DNA of 64,000 nt from Rhodopirellula islandica (GTDB lineage: Bacteria > Planctomycetota > Planctomycetia > Pirellulales > Pirellulaceae), in contig NZ_LECT01000048.1 in the NCBI RefSeq assembly GCF_001027925.1, forward strand, positions 1 to 64,000, written 5' to 3'. Below, piece after piece: positions 62,651-64,000 of the stretch. The notes below the pieces were generated by a model. That model was not told where the DNA came from. It did not search any database and worked only from the letters and a program-made list of their open reading frames with translations. Position 1 is the first letter of the stretch, and each line of letters opens with the position of its first letter. Position numbers and translations under genes: made by a program.

Positions 62651-63171
62651 GTTGAACGCAGATCGAACAAGCCATTTTGAAGCAGCGGACGAATACTTCC
62701 GCTGAATCAATGCAACACATGACGGGACGGTGTTCCCGCTGAATCAGCTCGTCCGGGGCTGATTTGGCGGAGGCACCGTCTCGTTTTTTGCGCGCGGTAA
62801 GAAGTTCCCGCCCGGGACGCTTCCACAGCATGCAGGCGCCGTCTCAATCAGAACAACCGCCATAGTTCACGCACGCCGCCTGGAATCCCATCCCAACCGG
62901 ACGGTTGTTCACTGAGCTCGCCGCATCGATCGTGAGAGCGTCCTAGGCTTCAGAGTCACAATCCAGCGATTGCGTCCTGAACGGTGTTGGCCGCCAAAGG
63001 CGGGGACAGGGATCATGCACCCACCCCCACTTTTGCCACCATGTTCCCAATTGATACACAGACCAGGCATCGAAAAGTGGACCAAACAGGCCGACTTTGC
63101 CGATGAGAAGGTTGCTGGATTGAGACGCATGCGTTTTTCGTCTCACTCATTCAAATCTTCTTTGGTTCGTC
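62651..63171. other. Intergenic stretch upstream of fliD
   Basis: No gene. Short repeat-like pieces are visible (CGGTGTTCCCGCTGAATCAG and GGAGGCACCGTCTCGTTTTT). Bases 62900-63170 show nothing recognisable; the fliD promoter must lie here. Confidence 0.5.
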
Positions 63172-64000
63172 ATGGCTCGCTTGCAATCATCGATCGGATT
63201 GGTCACCGGAACCGACATCGTCGGGACGGTCGATCAATTGATGGCCATCAGTGGACAACCTCGCGACCGCCTGCTCGCGAAAACAGAAGAGCTGCTTGGT
63301 CAACAACAACAAATCGCCTCGCTGACAGCGTCTGTGATTGGTGTCCAACTGTCTGGCGATGCGCTCGGCTCGTCGGCGTTGTTCAGCAGCAAGAACGCGA
63401 CTTCGTCCAATGACGATGCGTTGTCCGTGTCGACTCGCGACGAAGTCACCAACGGCAACCACCTGATTCGCACGCTCCGGACGGCCGCCACCCACAGTGT
63501 CGCTTCCGCGCAGAGTTTCAGCTCGTTCGATGAGGGGTTGAGCCTGTCGGGTTCGCTCACGATCAAACCTAGCGGGTTTGTTGACACCAAGGTCAGCCTG
63601 TCCCAGCTCAACAATGGCTTGGGCGTCGAGGGCGGTTCAATCCGCCTGACCGACCGCAGTGGAACGTCCGCGGAGGTCGACCTTTCCCAAGCTCGCACCG
63701 TCGACGATGTGCTGCAAGCGATCAACGACGCTGACGTTGATATCCAAGCCACGACATCTGGCGGAAAGATTCAACTGATCGATCAGACGGGCCAAACGCT
63801 CAGCAATCTGAAAGTCGAACAACTCGGAACCGCGGAAACCGCCGCTGACCTCGGCCTGCACGGAATTGATGTGGCCGCCAGCACCGTCGACGGCCACGAC
63901 ATTCCGATGCCCGACGGGGTGGAATCACTCAACGGAGCCAGCCTGTCGCAATTGGGCGGTGGCAACGGGCTGGGCACCCTGACGACTCTGGACATTCAAA
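63172..64000 (+). CDS. fliD: FliD, flagellar hook-associated protein 2 (partial, cut by window edge)
   Basis: The frame from the ATG at 63172 is open to the end of the window, giving 276 residues. The N-terminus, MARLQSSIGLVTGTDIVGTV and DQLMAISGQPRDRLLAKTEE, matches the FliD_N domain. About 130-200 is a flagellin-hook-IN-type motif (LNNGLGVEGGSIRLTDRSGT, ARTVDDVLQAINDADVDIQA). FliD caps the growing filament and helps flagellin fold; this implies a flagellated (swarmer) stage. The C-terminus and its relation to other flagellar genes lie outside the window. Confidence 0.88.
   Translation, partial: MARLQSSIGLVTGTDIVGTVDQLMAISGQPRDRLLAKTEELLGQQQQIASLTASVIGVQLSGDALGSSALFSSKNATSSNDDALSVSTRDEVTNGNHLIRTLRTAATHSVASAQSFSSFDEGLSLSGSLTIKPSGFVDTKVSLSQLNNGLGVEGGSIRLTDRSGTSAEVDLSQARTVDDVLQAINDADVDIQATTSGGKIQLIDQTGQTLSNLKVEQLGTAETAADLGLHGIDVAASTVDGHDIPMPDGVESLNGASLSQLGGGNGLGTLTTLDIQ

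Overview
The window looks like the chromosome of a marine planctomycete of the Rhodopirellula/Pirellulaceae type. The basis is gene content: two PSD1 (DUF1549/DUF1553) plus DUF1501 pairs, arylsulfatases, a csrA with a family-typical extension, many short palindromic repeats between genes, and small exported Asn/Tyr-rich proteins of unknown family. This is inference from recognised families; no database search was possible.

Layout. 1-3.2 kb: a repeat copy, a four-helix membrane protein, a heptahaem cytochrome c and a tRNA-Arg(UCG). 3.4-7.5 kb: small hypothetical genes and a complete ISL3-type insertion sequence (4695-6006) that cuts off a membrane protein gene. 7.5-8.6 kb: a noncoding nested palindrome of about 395 bp. 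8.6-14.6 kb (minus strand): a HAD phosphohydrolase, a sulfatase, two response regulators and a sensor kinase. 14.6-17.8 kb: a MITE-like element, a Coa1-family protein, a gene remnant and a cNMP-binding/patatin phospholipase. 18-37.3 kb (minus strand): a long co-directional cluster starting with a beta-propeller sensor kinase, then a large response-regulator/MalT fusion, a small protein, a DUF3302/HlyD membrane pair, three DUF1254/DUF1214 proteins, CsrA, two small proteins, a HAD phosphohydrolase and a sulfatase. Nearly every junction in this cluster carries the same hairpin family.

38-48.6 kb: a stand-alone WYL protein, a class-3 lipase, a hypothetical gene, a three-copy long repeat, the first DUF1501/PSD1 pair, a lipoprotein, a receiver-like protein and a small membrane protein. 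48.9-50.6 kb: an eight-copy tandem array with a 206-208 bp period and internal inverted repeats. 50.8-55.8 kb: the second DUF1501/PSD1 pair. 55.8-56.8 kb: a repeat cluster holding a second, inverted copy of the MITE-like element and a second copy of the repeat at the window's left edge. 56.8-61.3 kb: parC-parE type IIA topoisomerase genes (minus). 61.6-62.7 kb: two small exported proteins. From 63.2 kb: the start of fliD, cut by the window edge.

How the parts may work together. The 18-37 kb cluster reads as one regulated programme. An extracellular signal would be read by the propeller kinase and relayed to the four-domain fusion regulator. The output would be exported/periplasmic sulfatase, phosphatase-like and DUF1254 proteins plus a membrane-fusion transport pair, with CsrA as a possible post-transcriptional control. 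The 8.6-14.6 kb block is a smaller module of the same design (sensor, regulators, sulfatase, HAD), suggesting the sulfatase-HAD pairing is functional. The substrate cannot be told from sequence.
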